DNA of 64,000 bases from Dromiciops gliroides (GCF_019393635.1 NC_057866.1:5048223-5112222); one strand, 5' to 3'; positions 1-11,389 are shown, numbered from the stretch's first letter. Numbers and translations: made by a program. Notes: a model not told the origin generated them from the letters alone.

Positions 1-725
1 GTGATCCACATGAGGGCAGGGTGTCCACACTGAAGAAATCACAGGGCCTGGAAGTGCTAAAGATGAATGGAAAGACATTTACAAAAATTACAGGGTAACA
101 GCTTTAGATGGGAGGAAGGGTCTTCAGATTTCAGTTAGTCTAACATCATCATTTTACAAAGGAGGAAATTGAGACCCAAACAGGGAAATTGACATTATCC
201 TAGATCTGGAACAGAAAATGACTTCAGTGGCCATCGAAAGTAAAGTGACCTGCCCAAAGTCATGCAAGGAGTAAGTATCAGAGGCAGGATTTCAGCCAAA
301 CCCACATCTTCTAGCTACAGACTCAAAGCTCCTCCCACTGTTCCATCACTAGCGGACAGTTGTGACTGGCAAGGTTTAGCAGGACCCTAAGGTGTGGAAT
401 GTTCTGCCTTCTCTTTTGGGCACAAGTTTAGTTGAAGGTACACTCACTCAAACAGGTGGTGCTCCAAAGGTTCATTTACAACAGCCTGTGTTTTCTCATT
501 GGAACAATTCCAACTGCAGTGATGAGGTGGTCAGAGCAGTCCATGATGAGCCGTTTAAAGTCACAGTACAGTAGATCTCAGAATAGCTCCTACCTGGCTT
601 CGGTTCCTGGTGGGTTATGGAGCAAAGATAGTAGCCTCTGTCCCCAGGAGGGCACTTTTAAAATGCCCATTTCACTGTGAGGGAGAGAGGCCCTCTAGCC
701 CTCTGCCATTAGTTTATCTGGTTAC
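1..725. other. Non-coding, no gene seen; faint MIR at 120-350
   Basis: Contains an old MIR-like segment in reverse orientation (GGAGGAAATTGAGAC...AGTCATGCAAGGAGTAAGT). The short open frames here show no domain and no repeat-free conserved block. By synteny this side faces SHANK2, but no SHANK2 exon is recognisable. Confidence 0.4.
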
Positions 726-739
726 AAGGAGTGAGGTCT

Positions 740-906
740 TTTTTTTTTTTTAAAGATTTTTTTTTTTTTTAGTGAAGCAATTGGGGTTAAGTGACTTGCC
801 CAGGGTCACACAGCTAGTAAGTGTTAAGTGTCTGAGGCCGGATTTGAACCCAGGTACTCCTGAATCCAGGGCCGGTGCTCTATCCACTGCGCCACCTAGC
901 TGCCCA
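740..906 (-). mobile_element. Marsupial tRNA-derived SINE (WSINE1-like)
   Basis: Poly-T, then the reverse complement of the family body (TTGCCCAGGGTCACACAGCTAG...CCACCTAGCTGCCC). Flanked by a 14-bp duplication AAGGAGTGAGGTCT at 726-739 and 907-920, so the insertion is complete. Confidence 0.9.
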
Positions 907-1140
907 AAGGAGTGAGGTCTCAAAGGCATTTCACCCTTCCGGAGAAATAAAGCCTGGACACAGAGTAGGCATGAAAGTAGGAGGAGGGCTTGGTCATAGT
1001 TTGGCCTAGAGCAAAAACTAATCTTCCCTCCCCTGTCCAAACCCTCCTGGCCTCTATCGGATTCCTCCATGGCCCTACTGTCCACTGCTTACCTATCGCG
1101 CATTGGAGACCTACTGTGTGCCAGGCACTGTCCCGGGTTT

Positions 1141-1376
1141 TGTTGTTCATTTGTTTTTCAGTTGTGTCCAACTCTTCATGACCCTGCTTGCAATTTTCTT
1201 AGCAGAGATCCTGAAGTGGTTTGCCATTTTCTTCTCTAGCTCATTTTATAGATGAGGCAACTGAGGCAAATAGGGTGAAGTAATTTGCCCAGGGTCACAC
1301 AGCTAGAAAGTGTCTAGGCTGGATTTGAACTCAGGAAGATGAGTGTTATTGTGATGCCCCCCAGCTGCCCCCTGTC
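1141..1376 (-). mobile_element. SINE with RTE/Bov-B-like tail
   Basis: Starts with TTGTTCATTTG...TGTGTCCAACTCTTCATGACCC, the reverse of the RTE-type 3' tail, then the CORE-like CATTTTATAGATGAGGCAAC and the tRNA-like head ending CCAGCTGCCCC. Diverged; reverse orientation. Confidence 0.75.
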
Positions 1377-1644
1377 CTATTATGGAGATGCAAAGACAAA
1401 AATGAAATTATAAACTCATAAATAACTTATATTCTATAGCGGGAAATTATCTTCTCCAGGGCTATCATGTCCGTTAGTCCCATGCCCAAACAAGACCTGC
1501 TCACAGAGTTTGTCAGCAGAGAACCTTGATTCAAACCTTGGTTCTACCTCTTCCTTACCGGTGTGACCTCAAATAATTCTTCTGTGAAGCATGGTAAGGA
1601 GATAATAGGACTATTTGAGCCTGCACACCTGCCCAGTCAGGTCT

Positions 1645-2000
1645 CTGTTGTGCACTGCCAAGGACACCAAGGACATCAACTCTTCCATAGCACAAGGGAA
1701 TCACAGGGCAGACCTTGCTGCTAAATCAGCTGCCGGGTCCTTCACCTGTCTGTCCTAGCCCTGGCCCCCTTGCACCCTACTGTGCTGCCAATACCTTCCT
1801 ATACCAAGGCAGAGACCAAATAGGATAAAATTCAAGGTTTTGTTCCTCCATGGATACAGGATGGTGGTGCTCTCCTGGTTTGCTGCTTCTCCCCAGGAAT
1901 ATGACTGTGCTCATACCTTCTACTGACTACTTGCTGATTATAGATAACTGCTATAAAAGAAGCTATAAAAGCAGGGACATGGTTATAAATAACAGCCAGG
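1645..2000 (+). pseudogene. Endogenous retrovirus pol relic (RNase H to integrase)
   Basis: Short matching peptides occur in order in shifting frames: an HCQGHQ block (about 1650), then GNHRADLAAKSAA (about 1699-1736), a PSYTKAE-like linker, then a GWW...GLLLLPR block at about 1859-1900. This is the order at the gammaretroviral-type RNase H/integrase boundary. At least one frameshift and stops disrupt it; no LTR, gag or env is visible next to it. Non-functional fragment. Confidence 0.5.
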
Positions 2001-2491
2001 ATAAAGCATCCTTAGTTCTGTTTGATTTCAGGTAAGAATCACAAGCAACAACCAGTCATGCAGTAATAATTCCACCTCATAGCCAGACTTCAGGAATAGC
2101 CAGGTGGGAAACATTTCCTGTTCAGCAGGAACACAGTGAGGAAACTGACCCAAAGTATATCCTACCTTAGGTGAGACCAAGATCAGCCTTTTGGCTTTTT
2201 CCCAGATACCTCCACCTGAAGCAGCACATTCCCTCTGAGTAATGTGGCATTTTCTTGAGTGGTAGATTAATGACTTCATGATCCATCATATTACTATACC
2301 TGAATTCAACTCAAAACAATATCAATTGTAGTACAAAAATATTTTATCCTAAATAGCAAATTTCTACTCTCATGGAGTTGCAATAAGCAAAAAAGATTAC
2401 CAGGAGACACACATGTAAGAAGTTTAACATATCCATGCTTCACTCAGATTTTTTTTCTTTTTCTTCTTCTTGAGTTTAAACTTGTCCCAGA

Positions 2492-2647
2492 GGGGCAGCT
2501 AGGTGGCCCAGTGGATAAAGCACAGACCCTGGATTCAGGAGGACCTGAGTTCAAATCTGGCCTCAAACACTTGACACTTACCAGCTGTGTGACCCTGGGC
2601 AAGTCACTTAACCCTCATTGCCCTGCAAAAAAAAAAAAAAAACCAAC
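2492..2647 (+). mobile_element. WSINE1-like SINE inserted in L1 3' end region
   Basis: GGGGCAGCTAGGTGG head, CACTTAACCCTCATTGCCC body end and poly-A, flanked by the duplication AACTTGTCCCAGA at 2479-2491 and 2648-2660. Confidence 0.92.
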
Positions 2648-2767
2648 AACTTGTCCCAGAAAGATTTATATAAACTGATGTATAGTGAAGTGAGAAGAAC
2701 CAAGAGAATGTTGTGCACAGAAACAGCAATATTGTTTGATGAAGAACTGTGAATGACAACTATTCTC

Positions 2768-3836
2768 CTTTTCCATTTGGCTAAATCTGCTTTTAGGGAT
2801 TTATTTTCCTCAGTAATTTTTGTATTTCTCTTTCAAGGCTCTCTTGAATTACTTTTATTTCTCTCCCCAACTTTTCTTCTACTCCTCTAATTTGCTTTGT
2901 AAAGTCCTTTTTAAGCTCTTCCAGGAATTCTTTTTGGGCCTGAGGCCAATTTGCATTTGTCTTTGAAGCTTCACCTGTAGCTATTTTGTTACTATTGTCC
3001 TCCTCTATGTTTATGCCTTGTTTTTCCCTATTACCATAGTAACTATGGTTGTTTTGGGGAGGTTGTTGTTGTTATTGGGGATTTGGATTTTTTGCACATT
3101 TTTGTGCCTTTTTTTGGTGCCTTGATGTTTTTTATTCAAGTTGGGCTCTATTCCTAAACTGTCCCAAGTTTTTGTGCTGAGGCTCTGTGCAAACTGGTGG
3201 TTTTCACTGGGCTTCAGGGTTTAGCTGCTTGCTTTTGCTGGGTTGCTAAATTTAACAAAGTCTTTCTGGTGGTTGGCCCTGGAGGAGTGATCTTGTTGTT
3301 GGTCGGCCCCAGGGGTGATACCTTGCTGCTGGGCTGCTCTGTTAGCAGCCTCTGGTAGAACAATTTTGTTTCCAATCTGCCCAAGTGTGTGTGTGGGGGG
3401 GGGGGGGGCGTGGGTCCTGCAGCTAGGTTGCTATGGTAACCAGTCACTCTGGTAGCAGGCCCTGGAAGCGTAATTTTGTTTCGATCTGCTGGGGGTTGGA
3501 GTTCCCTACTGCTGGTTTGCCCTGGAAACAGTCTCTCTGCTGGGTGGAAACTTGCTGTTGACCAGTCTTGGGTGGGGCTTCACTACTGGTCAGCAGGAGA
3601 GTCAAAGCCTCCCTGGTTGTCTGTGCTAGCTTTGGGGCACCTGGTGAGGGACCCTGCTATGCTGCCCAGACTGGGCACCTGCCCAGGGAGCTGCTGGTTT
3701 GCAGGTGGGTGGAGCCTCATTTGTGGATTGCCCCAGGCTCAGAGCCTTGCTTCAGACCCCCTGCTGTGAGCCCAGAAGCAGCTGCAGCTGCCGCTGCTGC
3801 TGCTGCTGCCGCTGCTGCTGCTGCTGCTGCTGCTGC

Positions 3837-3913
<77 letters not shown>

Positions 3914-4072
3914 TTCACTTCCCTCCCACCCAGGTAAGACAGACCTTTTCTACCAGGCTGGTAGGCTGCTCCTGGAATGATTTAGAGGCAGTTTGGGGTT
4001 GGTTTGGAGAGGACATTTGGGAGAGCTCCAGAGGGTTGCTTCCTCACTTAGCCATCTTGGCACAGGAAGAGC
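2768..4072 (-). mobile_element. L1 5' UTR plus partial ORF1 inserted within older L1
   Basis: Read on the minus strand it begins near the L1-typical 5' motif GCCAAGATGGC (4060-4050), runs through a GC-rich 5' UTR containing the CTG/CAG repeat, and ends in a lysine/glutamate-rich coiled-coil resembling the ORF1 N-terminus (about 3000-2770) with a frameshift. It lacks ORF2. It is bounded by the near-perfect duplication AATGACAACTATTCTC (2752-2767) / AATGACAGCTATTCTC (4073-4088), 15 of 16 bases. Confidence 0.65.
3781..3909 (+). repeat. CTG/CAG trinucleotide repeat, 43 triplets
   Basis: Frame GCT with one GCA and three or more GCC interruptions on the left, then 24 uninterrupted GCT triplets from 3838 to 3909. 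On the L1 sense (minus) strand it reads CAG. It yields poly-Ala, poly-Cys/Leu and poly-Gln/Ser frames that are not real proteins. Confidence 0.98.
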
Positions 4073-4738
4073 AATGACAGCTATTCTCAACAATACAATA
4101 AAATGATCCAAGACAATCCCAAAGGACTCTTGATGAAACATGCTCTCCACCTCCAAAGAAAGAACTGATATGGATGGAATACAGACTGAAGCAGGCTATT
4201 TTTCACTTTTTATTCAAGTTTTCTTATACAAAATGACTAATATGGTAATGTTTTATATCATCATACATGTATAACCCATATCTGATTGCTTGACATCTCA
4301 GGAAGGAGGGAGGGGAGGAAAGGAAGGAGGGATAAAAATTGGAACCCCAAACCATAAATAAAAATATTTATTACAGTTTTTAAAAATACATTAAAAGAGA
4401 AAGAAAGGAATACAAAAATTTAATAAACTTTAAATAAGAATATTTATTACTTAAAAATAAAAAGTAAAAGAAAAAAGTTAAAAGTAAAAAAAAACCTTAT
4501 CCTGGTGTAAAAACCAATCATTAGAAATTGCATCTATATAATAAAGCAAACATAAATTCTCAGTAAGGACATTTCTTGTTTAATAATTTCATAATTAACA
4601 TAGCCTATAATAAAAACAGGTAGGAGTTTCATATAATTTACAGTTGTTTCTAATTTTAACACAAACATGAATTTAAAAGTTGCTTTAAAATTGACCAATA
4701 CCTTAGTTTGCAAGCCTGTAAATATCTAACTAGATGTT

Positions 4739-4924
4739 TTGGGGGGTTTTTTGGGGGTTTTTTTTTGGGCGGGGCAATGGGGGTTAAGCCCAGGGTCACA
4801 CAGCTAGTAAGTGTCAAGGGTCTGAGGCTGGATTTGAACTCAGGTACTCCTGAATCCAGGGCCAGTGCTTTATCCACTGCGCCACCTAGCCACCCCCTTT
4901 AGTTTGGTTTTTGGGGTTTTTTTG
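4739..4924 (-). mobile_element. WSINE1-like SINE
   Basis: T/G-rich tail, reverse body (CAGGGTCACACAGCTAGTAAG), head end GCCACCTAGCCACCCCC. Flanked by TCTAACTAGATGTT at 4725-4738 and 4925-4938. Confidence 0.93.
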
Positions 4925-5288
4925 TCTAACTAGATGTTAATCAAACTCAATTATTTTTTGGTTCTTTCAAGATTCATAGACCTTTAAATTGCAGGTAAGC
5001 ATTTAAAGTGACAGTACGCTCCTTTTTTTTCCCCTCAAAATTTTACCCTCAAATTATCTGTTCACACTATCAGTGCAAAAAGGGTACAACTTTCTTTCTA
5101 CTTTCTTTTACCAATCATATAAAATTTCTCTGGACTTATTCTCTCTCTCTCATTCTTGATACTGTTGCAGTCAGCATCAGAGAGGAAAGAAGGAAAAGAA
5201 AGAAGGAGAAAAGACTCTTTGTTTTCCTTTTTTTTCTTTTAACATGTTACAATACATACAGGTAAAAGAGGGGCTGTATGATGACTTT

Positions 5289-5757
5289 TCATAGGTTTCT
5301 GCACCAAAATGTTGGGGGGGGGGAGGGACTTGTGACCTGGATCACAGGTCTAGATTACCCAAAGAATGGGAGGCTCATCTCGAATCTTGTAAAATAAAAA
5401 GATTTATTAGGAGAGAAGAATCTGTGGTGGAGGACAGAATCACTATGGAGACTCTCCCACTTGAGTGAGAGAAGTCGGGTCTTTTGTGTGTTTACAAAAC
5501 AAAGAAAAGGGAAGAAATTACAAAGCAAAAGGAAATATAAAACTGGGAAGGGCAAGATAACTGGGAGGGGATCTTTGAATAATGGGGTGTCAGTGGGACA
5601 TGCAGCATTCATTCATATCCTGCATATCATCTTGAAGCCTTTAATATTGCTTGGCAACACCCATTCCTGAGAAGGGGGGCAGAGGTGCTTTTCCCTTGGG
5701 AAAGTTTAAAGATTCCTTGGAAGTTGGGATCTTTAGGTTTCTTGGGGTCCCACTACA
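5289..5757 (-). mobile_element. ERV LTR with adjacent primer-binding-site remnant
   Basis: Minus strand: LTR from TGTAGTGGG (5757) to CAACA (5310), 448 bp, with AATAAATC poly(A) signal in the R region (about 5410). TTT spacer and then TGGTGCAGAAACCTATGA (5306-5289), which matches 14 of 18 bases of a tRNA-Phe primer site. It is therefore a 5' LTR plus the start of an internal region, not a solo LTR. No gag-pol is recognised at lower coordinates. Confidence 0.5.
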
Positions 5758-5788
5758 TTCCCACAACAGGTGGAAGGGTCATTATTCA

Positions 5789-5929
5789 TTTTTTTTTAGG
5801 GCAATGAGGGTTAAGTGACTTGCCCAGGGTCACATAGCTAGTAAGTGTCAAGTGTATGAGGCTGGATTTGAACTCAGGTCCTCCTGAATTCAGGGCCGGT
5901 GCTTATCCACTGCGACACCCAGCTGCCCC
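5789..5929 (-). mobile_element. WSINE1-like SINE
   Basis: Poly-T followed by reverse family body TTGCCCAGGGTCACATAGCTAG and head CACCCAGCTGCCCC. Flanks carry a TCATTTTT-like duplication. Confidence 0.85.
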
Positions 5930-7389
5930 TCATTTTTATTTTTGTATCTTAGCACTTAGCACACAGGACCTGGTGCATGGTAGGCCCTTAATAAATGCCT
6001 CCTCTTCAACTGACTGATTGGCTGGTTGCAAGGTTGAATAGCCCCACTTCATGGATGAGAAAACTGAAGCTCCAAGAGGGTCACCCAGCAAGTGTCAGAG
6101 TTGGTGCCAGAGCCCAGATTGTCTCAAAGGCCTGGGCCCCCTCTGCCTGTCGTCAGTGACTCTGCCCAGCTTTGCATTCGACCTCCCTTTAGGGATCGGG
6201 GGAGGGAGGAAAGAATCATTGCCCAGGTGACCCTGTGCTGAGCAAGGCCCCCCTCCCCAAAACCATGGAGAAGGGAAGGAGCCATCCCTGAGCCATCCCA
6301 CCCAACCTTCCAGGCCTCCTTAACTAGCTCTTCCAGTGCCTTGGAATGGGTCAAGGGGGACCTTGGCCCAGGCACAGAGAGGACTTCTGAGTCAAAGAGG
6401 ACACAAGGCACCTCTAGGTGGTACATTGGGATAGAGCACTGGTCTTAGAGTCAGAAGGACCTGAGTTCAAATCCTAGTTAGGGCACTTAACACTAGCTGT
6501 GTGACTGTCTCTGCTTCTGTTTCTTTATCTGTAAAATGGGTGAGTTTGATGTGCCAGCCTCTAGAGTCCCTTCTGGTTCTCAGTCTGCTCATAGTCATGT
6601 CTGAGGAGGTATTTCCATTGGCAGTGTGCTCCTGAAGAAAGAGCAGCCAGCCCCAGCCTCCCTCCCCAACCTTATTAGACATCACTCTGCTCCACCCACT
6701 ACAATCCAGTCAAACTGGCATCATGTGTTACACTCCCGAATCTGCACTGGCTGTTCCCCCAGCCTCAAGCCTCTTCACCGAATCTGAGCCTCCATTTCCT
6801 CCTCTGTAAAACTGGGGAGAGCCAATACACTCTGCCTGCCTTCACGGGGGTGCCAACTCTAGAGTATTAGAGAAACATGAGCTATTAAGTCATACCTGGG
6901 AAAGCTCTGAACACTAGGCAGATGGCAGAGATTTATCATGATTAGTGAACACCTGGGATAAGCTAGCAAACACTAATGAATCAATAAATAGCTGCTGATT
7001 AATTGAAGCCCGGATGCAGCTTGGCAGTGGCACTTGGCCCTGGAGAGCCCTTGAGATCCATTCATCAAACCCAGTCTGTCCTCTGCTAGCACCGATGACC
7101 GATGGCGACAAGTTCCCAGCAGCCCAACTTCCAGAGGCGGTTGGCAGGGTGCAGAGAGGCACAGCTATAGTGCTGTCAACAACACACTTGGATCAGGTGG
7201 TGTTTTATTGGCAGTGAACTCTAACTGAGCCAATCTGGTCAAGCCAAAAGTTGTGAGTTCAGTGTCTTATCTCTCCCAACACTCATTAACCAGAAGGCTT
7301 AGCTTTGAATTAAGGAGTAACCCCCAGAGTCCTTTGCTTGGCATTTAAGACCACAGACTCTGATCTCAGTCTCCCTTTCTGGCATCTTC
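5930..7389. other. Intergenic; MIR at 6415-6600, otherwise unassigned
   Basis: 6415-6600 is a forward MIR (AGTCAGAAGGACCTGAGTTC...TTTATCTGTAAAATGGG). A reverse MIR trace lies at 6040-6130. The rest is single-copy-looking DNA without a supported gene. Confidence 0.45.
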
Positions 7390-8180
7390 TGAGAATCAGA
7401 GAATCACAATCCTTTCTGTATTGGAAGGGGCCTCAGCAGCATTGAGTCCAACCCAGACCCTACCAAGAATCCTTGTGTATCTATAGCAAGCCCAGCAAAT
7501 AGTCATCTGGCCTCTGCTTGCAGGGGAACTCACCGCTTCCCCAAGCAGTCAGTCCTTTCTCCTTTGGGCAGCTCTAATTGTGACTGCCGCCCTCCTGCCT
7601 ACATTTATCTCCTTGTCCTCTCCCTGAATTGCTCCTGGTCATTTCCCCAGAGGTCAAGCAGGACAAAGCTAATTCCTCTTCCACATAACTCAAAGACTCT
7701 GGAGAATTTTGTGATCTCTGATTCTGGGGTTCCCTCCAATGTGGTACACTGCAGCCCATCCATGCCTGCTCTTTGCAGGACTTCACCCAAGGGAATCCAC
7801 TCAAAAGACCAGATTTCTCCTGCTATCTCAAGGTCCCTTGTGGATCACATAGGCTGTGCCCCTGTTGTCCCTCACTCTTGCCACCTGGCCCACCCATCTT
7901 CTTGACGTCAAGCCCAAATACACCTCTTTGCAGCCTCCCCCCATGATCCTGGCTCTACCTTCTGAGGAGCAAACAGCACACCTGATTGATCCTCCATGAA
8001 ACAGCCCCCAATATATTGAAAGTCAGCAATCGTGCTCCCCCAGTCCTCATCTCTCTGGGTCCCCTGGCTTCTACCTGATCTAGTCCCTTTCTCTTCACAT
8101 CACAGCTCTGCTTCTGGCTGCCTCCAACTGGGCTAGTCCCCAAGTCCCTGAAGGGGAAAGAAAGTAACACTGGCTGCCTC
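7390..8180 (-). mobile_element. CR1/L3-family LINE 3' relic
   Basis: Forward strand shows the reverse-complement signature of CR1-type 3' ends: TTGGAAGGGGCCTC...GAGTCCAACCC, a CAGGGGAACTCACCGCTTCCC block, and further on the CAGCCCCCAATATATTGAAAG...CAATCGTGCTCCCCC block. The order matches CR1/L3 elements of birds and mammals. Old and heavily diverged. Confidence 0.6.
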
Positions 8181-8589
8181 ATGCATCATGGCCAAGTCCA
8201 CCTCTCTTCTTGGGCTTCGGTTGAAGGTTCTCTGCTTGCTGAGAAGGGAAGATCAGATGAAGAATGGACTTGGGAGAGATTCAACTCCATCATGAGGAGG
8301 AAAATCCATTGGACGAGGGGCGCAGCTTTGAAGTTGTACCTAAACCCCACGATGGGCAGATGCTTTCTTCCCTGGCCCCTGGAGCCTGCCATCTGGGCAA
8401 GCTAAAAATACCACCTCCGCTCGGAGAAGGGACGCTGTAGTGAGATCCGACTTCAAAAGCACTGAGCAAGATGCTGGGGCCTGGAGAAAAACAAGTCAGC
8501 CAGTGTGTCCATGACTGCAGAGCATAGCTTGGTCTCAGCACTGACCACTCAAAACTGACAGAGGGCTTTTTGGGGGTGGGTTGGAGGGG

Positions 8590-9185
8590 TGCAGCCTACA
8601 AGAGTACAGGGTGTAGAGTCAGAGGGCCCAGGCTAGGACTTCAATGCTGCTGTCTCCCCATGTGACCTTGGGCAGACTGCTGATCATCTCCGGGCTGCCT
8701 CAGTTTCCCCATCTGTAAAATGAGGAAGTTGGACCAGGTGATCTCTAATGTCCCTTAGACTTGTGAATCTCTACAGCTGGGAGGGAATGGGAAATGTGTG
8801 TGAGGAGTATATATACTACACATACACAAATAGGCGTGTCAGATAGACAAATATATTTATACACATATACATATATGTGTACACATGTCTGTGCATATAG
8901 GTACATGTGTGTACACACATATAAATATAGCTAACATTTATGTTACACTTTAAAGTTTGACACACACATGTATTTATTTATATACACAAACACATATACC
9001 TTTTTTCCTCTCATTTGGTCCTCATATCAACCCTCTGAGGGTAGCTACTGCTATGAGCATTCAGGCCAAACTGCCAAATATATTGTTATTTTCACTTTAC
9101 AATGAGAAAGCTGGAATTCAGAAAAGTTACGAGTCACCCAAGGTCCCAAAGCTAGTCAGTGTCTGAATTTGGATTTGAACTCAGG
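8590..9185. mobile_element. Two MIR-type SINEs around a TA/CA-rich microsatellite
   Basis: 8590-8770 is a forward MIR (GTGACCTTGGGCAGAC...CCATCTGTAAAATGAGG). 8805-8995 is CA/TA-rich (ACACATATAC, ATATATGTGTAC). 9000-9185 is a reverse MIR ending GGATTTGAACTCAGGACCTC. Confidence 0.6.
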
Positions 9186-9202
9186 ACCTCTTGATCTTTT
9201 TT

Positions 9203-9425
9203 TTTTTTAAGTAATAAACATTTTTATTTATAGTTCTGGGTTCCAATTTTTATCCCTCATTCCCTCCCTCCCCCACCCCCTCCCTGAGGCTGCAAGCAAA
9301 TAGAGGTCACACACGTACAATTATGTCAAACATGACCACCTTAGTCATTTTTTATAAGGAAACTTGAATAAAAAGTGAAAAATAGCCTGCTGCAGTCCAG
9401 GTTCCATATTGATCCCCTTTTGCTT
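9203..9425 (-). mobile_element. L1 3' UTR fragment
   Basis: Reverse L1 tail: CATTTTTATTTATAG...CCAATTTTTATCCC, then the C-rich block and a region matching in reverse the L1 3' UTR at 4110-4330 (GTACAATTATG..., TTTTATAAGGAAACTTGAATAAAAAG). Confidence 0.65.
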
Positions 9426-10087
9426 CCTGTTTGTATCAAATGGCTCAGCATCCATAGGCCCATTTCCTTCTCTCCTCAGTCAGTCATGACCCCTCTCCTC
9501 TCTGATGTTCTCATCAGATCAGATCGTGGTTTCTAATTTTGTCTTATCCCTCTCTAGAGTACAAACTCACTGAGGGCCCAGGCCTCTCCCAACTTAAACT
9601 TTGTACCTCCTCCAGCACCCAGCACAGTACGGGGCTAATAAATATTTGTTCCCCTGAATTTCCTACAAATGTCATGCTCCATTCTCAGATCCAAACCTTA
9701 TGGGAAAGAGTGAGCTCTGGATGGGCAAGGTCCCAAAAGCTGGGTCCCAGCTCCAGCCAAAACGTATGGTGTGAAGGGCAGCGAGCATAGTGGACAAAGT
9801 GTGGAAGTGTGGGTACTCACCAGGAAAGACCGTGATTGGCAGCAGGAAACAGAGCGGCCGTCACACTTTAATAAGGCACAGAAAGGAGCAGTGGAAAGTG
9901 GGGAAAGATACAGAGGTGGACAGCATGGCTCTTGGATAGGGCACAGGATAGCAGAGGGAGGGAGGCAACATAGGGAAGAGGAAAGGGTTGGGGAGAGACA
10001 GAACATCACTCATATAGGCAAAAATCAGAATTGGGATGACTCAGGAAGAGGGCTTGGGGGAGGGGAGGGGCAGGAGTCTGAGGTCTC

Positions 10088-10255
10088 ACTGTTGTTTTTT
10101 TGTTTGTTTTTTGTTTTTTTGCGGGGCAATGGGGCTTAAGTGACTTGCCCAAGGTCACACAGCTAGTAAGTGTCAAGTGTCTGAGGCCGGATTTGAACTC
10201 AGGAACTCCTGAATCCAGGGCTGGTGCTTTATCTACTGCGCCACCTAGCCGCCCC
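10088..10255 (-). mobile_element. WSINE1-like SINE
   Basis: T-rich tail, reverse body TTGCCCAAGGTCACACAGC, head CCACCTAGCCGCCCC; duplication GAGGTCTC at 10080-10087 and 10256-10263. Confidence 0.92.
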
Positions 10256-10338
10256 GAGGTCTCGTTTTTTAAAGGTTTTTTGAGGAAAACAGACCACTCT
10301 TAACGGTGCCCCCTTGGGGTTAGTTAATACTGCATCCA

Positions 10339-10471
10339 GGAGCAGTGGATAAAACACCAGCCCTGGATTCAGGAGGACCTGAGTTCAAATATGGCCTCAG
10401 ACACTTAACAATTGCTAGCTGTGTGACCCTAGGCAAGTCACTTAACCCCAATTGCCTCACCCCCCCAAAAA
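10339..10471 (+). mobile_element. 5'-truncated WSINE1-like SINE with intact TSD
   Basis: Begins inside the tRNA-like head (GAGCAGTGGATAAAACACC) and lacks the usual GGGGCAGCTAGGTGG, yet is flanked by AATACTGCATCCA at 10326-10338 and 10472-10484. So the truncation happened during insertion. Confidence 0.88.
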
Positions 10472-10529
10472 AATACTGCATCCAAATCATCTCAAAGTCA
10501 TTGGTAAAACTTCAAAGTCCAAAAAAAAA

Positions 10530-10735
10530 GGGGGGGGCAGCTAGGTGGAGCAGTGGTGCTTTAAGGCTTACAAAGAAATTTGCAAATATTCTTTATAGTT
10601 AAGTGCTAAGATTATACCATTTTACAGATGAGGTACCCGAGGCTGAGAAATCAAGTGACTTGCTTAGGGTCACACAGCTATTAAATATCTAAGGCAGGAG
10701 CTGAACTGAGGTCTTCCTAGCTCTGTGGGATTCTT
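10530..10735. mobile_element. SINE head fragment and reverse MIR
   Basis: 10530-10558 holds only GGGGGGGCAGCTAGGTGGAGCAGTGG, then 10560-10735 is a reverse MIR (TTTTACAGATGAGG...GGTCACACAGC...GGTCTTCC). Confidence 0.6.
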
Positions 10736-11389
10736 TCACTGTACCCTTAAGTTACCCTATTTAAATGTCAGTCATCCCTTTCATGAGAACTTTGGTAAGT
10801 GACCACTTACATTCTCTAGGCCTCAATTTTCTTAAAAATAAAGATCAAATGTTTAATCTTCAAGGTACTTTAGAATTCTATAGATATTGCATTTGGGAAA
10901 CAGAGAAACACCTGTCCACTTGGCACATAGTAGGCACTTAATAAATACTTATTGACTGACTGACTGTACCATAAGGCTACTCAAGGCTGAATGGCAAAAG
11001 TCATCTCTGGGAAACTGTCCTCCACATTGGCCAGCTCCTTCCCTAAGCCACAGCCAACTTCGCCCACTGAGTGGAGAATGTCAGGAAGAACTGCTCCAAC
11101 TGGGAGGGCAGAAGGTGCCCATGCTGGCAGCCCATCTTGCAAGGGGCCTTTGTGCCCACCCTGCCGAGCCAGGGCTGGCAAAGTTTGGGGATCTGGATGC
11201 CAAATTTCCTCACTTGCTCAGGAGTGTGAGGCTGCTGAAAGTTTTTCTGTTCCTCCCTCTGAAACGGCCCACACCCCTGAGGAGGGCCAAACCCTATACA
11301 AGGATCTCCATCCAGGACATGGAGCCTAATGGTGGCTCTCACACTCTTTAAGCAATCAACAAGCATTTACCGAACACCTGTCATGTGCC

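Larger units (their letters stand above)
2661..4400 (+). mobile_element. L1 3' end, split by a younger insertion
   Basis: 2661-2767 resembles the marsupial L1 ORF2 end (GTGAAGTGAGAAGAACCAAG..., cf. the SEMSRTRRT block of better copies). 4089-4280 resumes with the L1 3' UTR (CAATACAATAAAATGATCCA..., ACTAATATGG) and an A-rich tail to about 4400. The interruption is 2768-4072. Confidence 0.7.

Noticed and set aside
3568..4077. 169-residue frame with a poly-alanine run, and a poly-cysteine frame beside it
   Set aside because: Both are translations of the CTG triplet repeat in an L1 5' UTR on the opposite strand.
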